From Bacteroidota bacterium (lineage in GTDB: Bacteria > Bacteroidota > Bacteroidia > Chitinophagales > LD1), in contig JAFDYM010000444.1 of NCBI GenBank assembly GCA_018267435.1, positions 1-6,459 on the forward strand: DNA of 6,459 nucleotides. Reading direction: 5' to 3'. Shown here piece after piece: positions 6,101 through 6,459 of this stretch. The stretch's first letter is position 1, and every line of letters starts with the position of its first letter. Below the pieces are notes generated by a model. That model had not been told where the DNA came from. It ran no database searches and was given only the letters and a program-made list of their open reading frames with translations. The position numbers and the translations under genes are program-made.

Positions 6101-6459
6101 ATGGAGAAATACAACATAGATAACCCTTACCTAAGCATAGTACTAGCTGGGCGAAACGATAACTACGGAGGAGACTTTGACATGCGCCTTGGCAACTCGC
6201 TAAAGTGGTACTATAGCATATGTGAAAAGGCAAAACTATATACCGAAATAGTATTGGTAAATTATAATCCTATACCAGATAGCCCTGCGTTGCAAAGCCG
6301 TATAACTGTACCCAAAGGTGCAAAATATGTAGTGCTACGTATGATAACCGTAGATGAAAAAACACATAATAGCTATAACAACGAAGAGAAAAGAAAAAAG
6401 CTCCCTTTTTATGAGTTTATAGCCAAAAATATAGGTATTCGCCGGGCAAAAGGCGAGTA
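6101..6459 (+). CDS. glycosyltransferase-like protein, 5' part, runs off window
   Basis: From ATG at 6101 the frame stays open to the window end, giving 119 residues. It begins MEKYNIDNPYLSIVLAGRND and continues NYGGDFDMRLGNSLKWY, then a strand with EIVLVNYNP, and near the edge FIAKNIGIRRAKGE. This order (beta strand plus RND-N-GG, then a V-x-x-NP strand, then AKN-x-GIRRA-x-G) looks like a GT-A type nucleotide-sugar fold seen in uncharacterised glycosyltransferase-like proteins of bacterial glycan loci; the metal-binding acidic motif would follow just outside the window. It begins 33 bases after the SGNH gene stop and in the same frame, so it is probably the next gene of the operon. The frame is open back to that stop, with an adjacent TTG at 6098, but ATG is preferred because the family-like sequence starts shortly after it. 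The exact activity is unknown. Confidence 0.72.
   Translation, partial: MEKYNIDNPYLSIVLAGRNDNYGGDFDMRLGNSLKWYYSICEKAKLYTEIVLVNYNPIPDSPALQSRITVPKGAKYVVLRMITVDEKTHNSYNNEEKRKKLPFYEFIAKNIGIRRAKGE

Noticed and set aside
1..6459. CRISPR array, tRNA or rRNA gene, insertion sequence ends, long direct repeats
   Set aside because: Reading by eye on both strands found no regular repeats, cloverleaf-like sequence, transposase or terminal inverted repeats; the window is nearly all coding.

Overview
The window reads like a stretch of a Bacteroidota (Bacteroidetes) genome. The DNA is AT-leaning and rich in ATA/TTA/GTA codons. None of the starts has a clear Shine-Dalgarno sequence, and the one promoter-like motif fits the Bacteroidota -7 consensus TAnnTTTG. 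The phylum is inferred from these style features, not from a marker gene. All recognisable genes fit a surface-glycan (O-antigen, capsule or glycolipid) biosynthesis and export locus. No RNA genes, insertion sequences, CRISPR arrays or long repeats were seen.

Layout. (1) Positions 1-685, plus strand: the 3' end of an ABC-transporter ATPase of the Wzt type. It keeps the H-loop end of the nucleotide-binding domain and a full C-terminal glycan-recognition domain. (2) Positions 682-2552, minus strand: two tandem paralogous phytanoyl-CoA-dioxygenase-like (PhyH) Fe(II)/2-oxoglutarate oxygenase genes, joined by a TAATG stop/start overlap. The upstream one (1527-2552) is intact. The downstream one (682-1527) carries a single in-frame TAA at 1324-1326 that splits it into 67 and about 209 codons with no frame change. 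Its stop and the stop of the convergent ABC gene lie in the same TTAA. (3) Positions 2553-2674: a 122-base divergent intergenic region, the only non-coding stretch above 100 bases, with a promoter-like motif for the PhyH pair. (4) Positions 2675-6459, plus strand: a tight operon of a UbiA-family membrane transferase, a GT4 glycosyltransferase (ATGA overlap), a membrane-anchored SGNH-hydrolase-fold protein (4-base gap), and the first 119 codons of a further glycosyltransferase-like gene that runs off the window.

How they could work together (inference). The GT4 enzyme and the last gene product would act on a glycan at the cytoplasmic face. The UbiA enzyme would make or modify a polyprenyl-linked or lipid intermediate. 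The PhyH oxygenases could hydroxylate a sugar or lipid moiety. The Wzt-type ATPase would recognise the finished glycan and drive export, and the SGNH protein could add or remove acyl groups on the periplasmic side. The points most worth following are the single premature stop in one PhyH paralog, the combination of a PhyH pair with a Wzt-type exporter, and the UbiA gene coupled to a glycosyltransferase.
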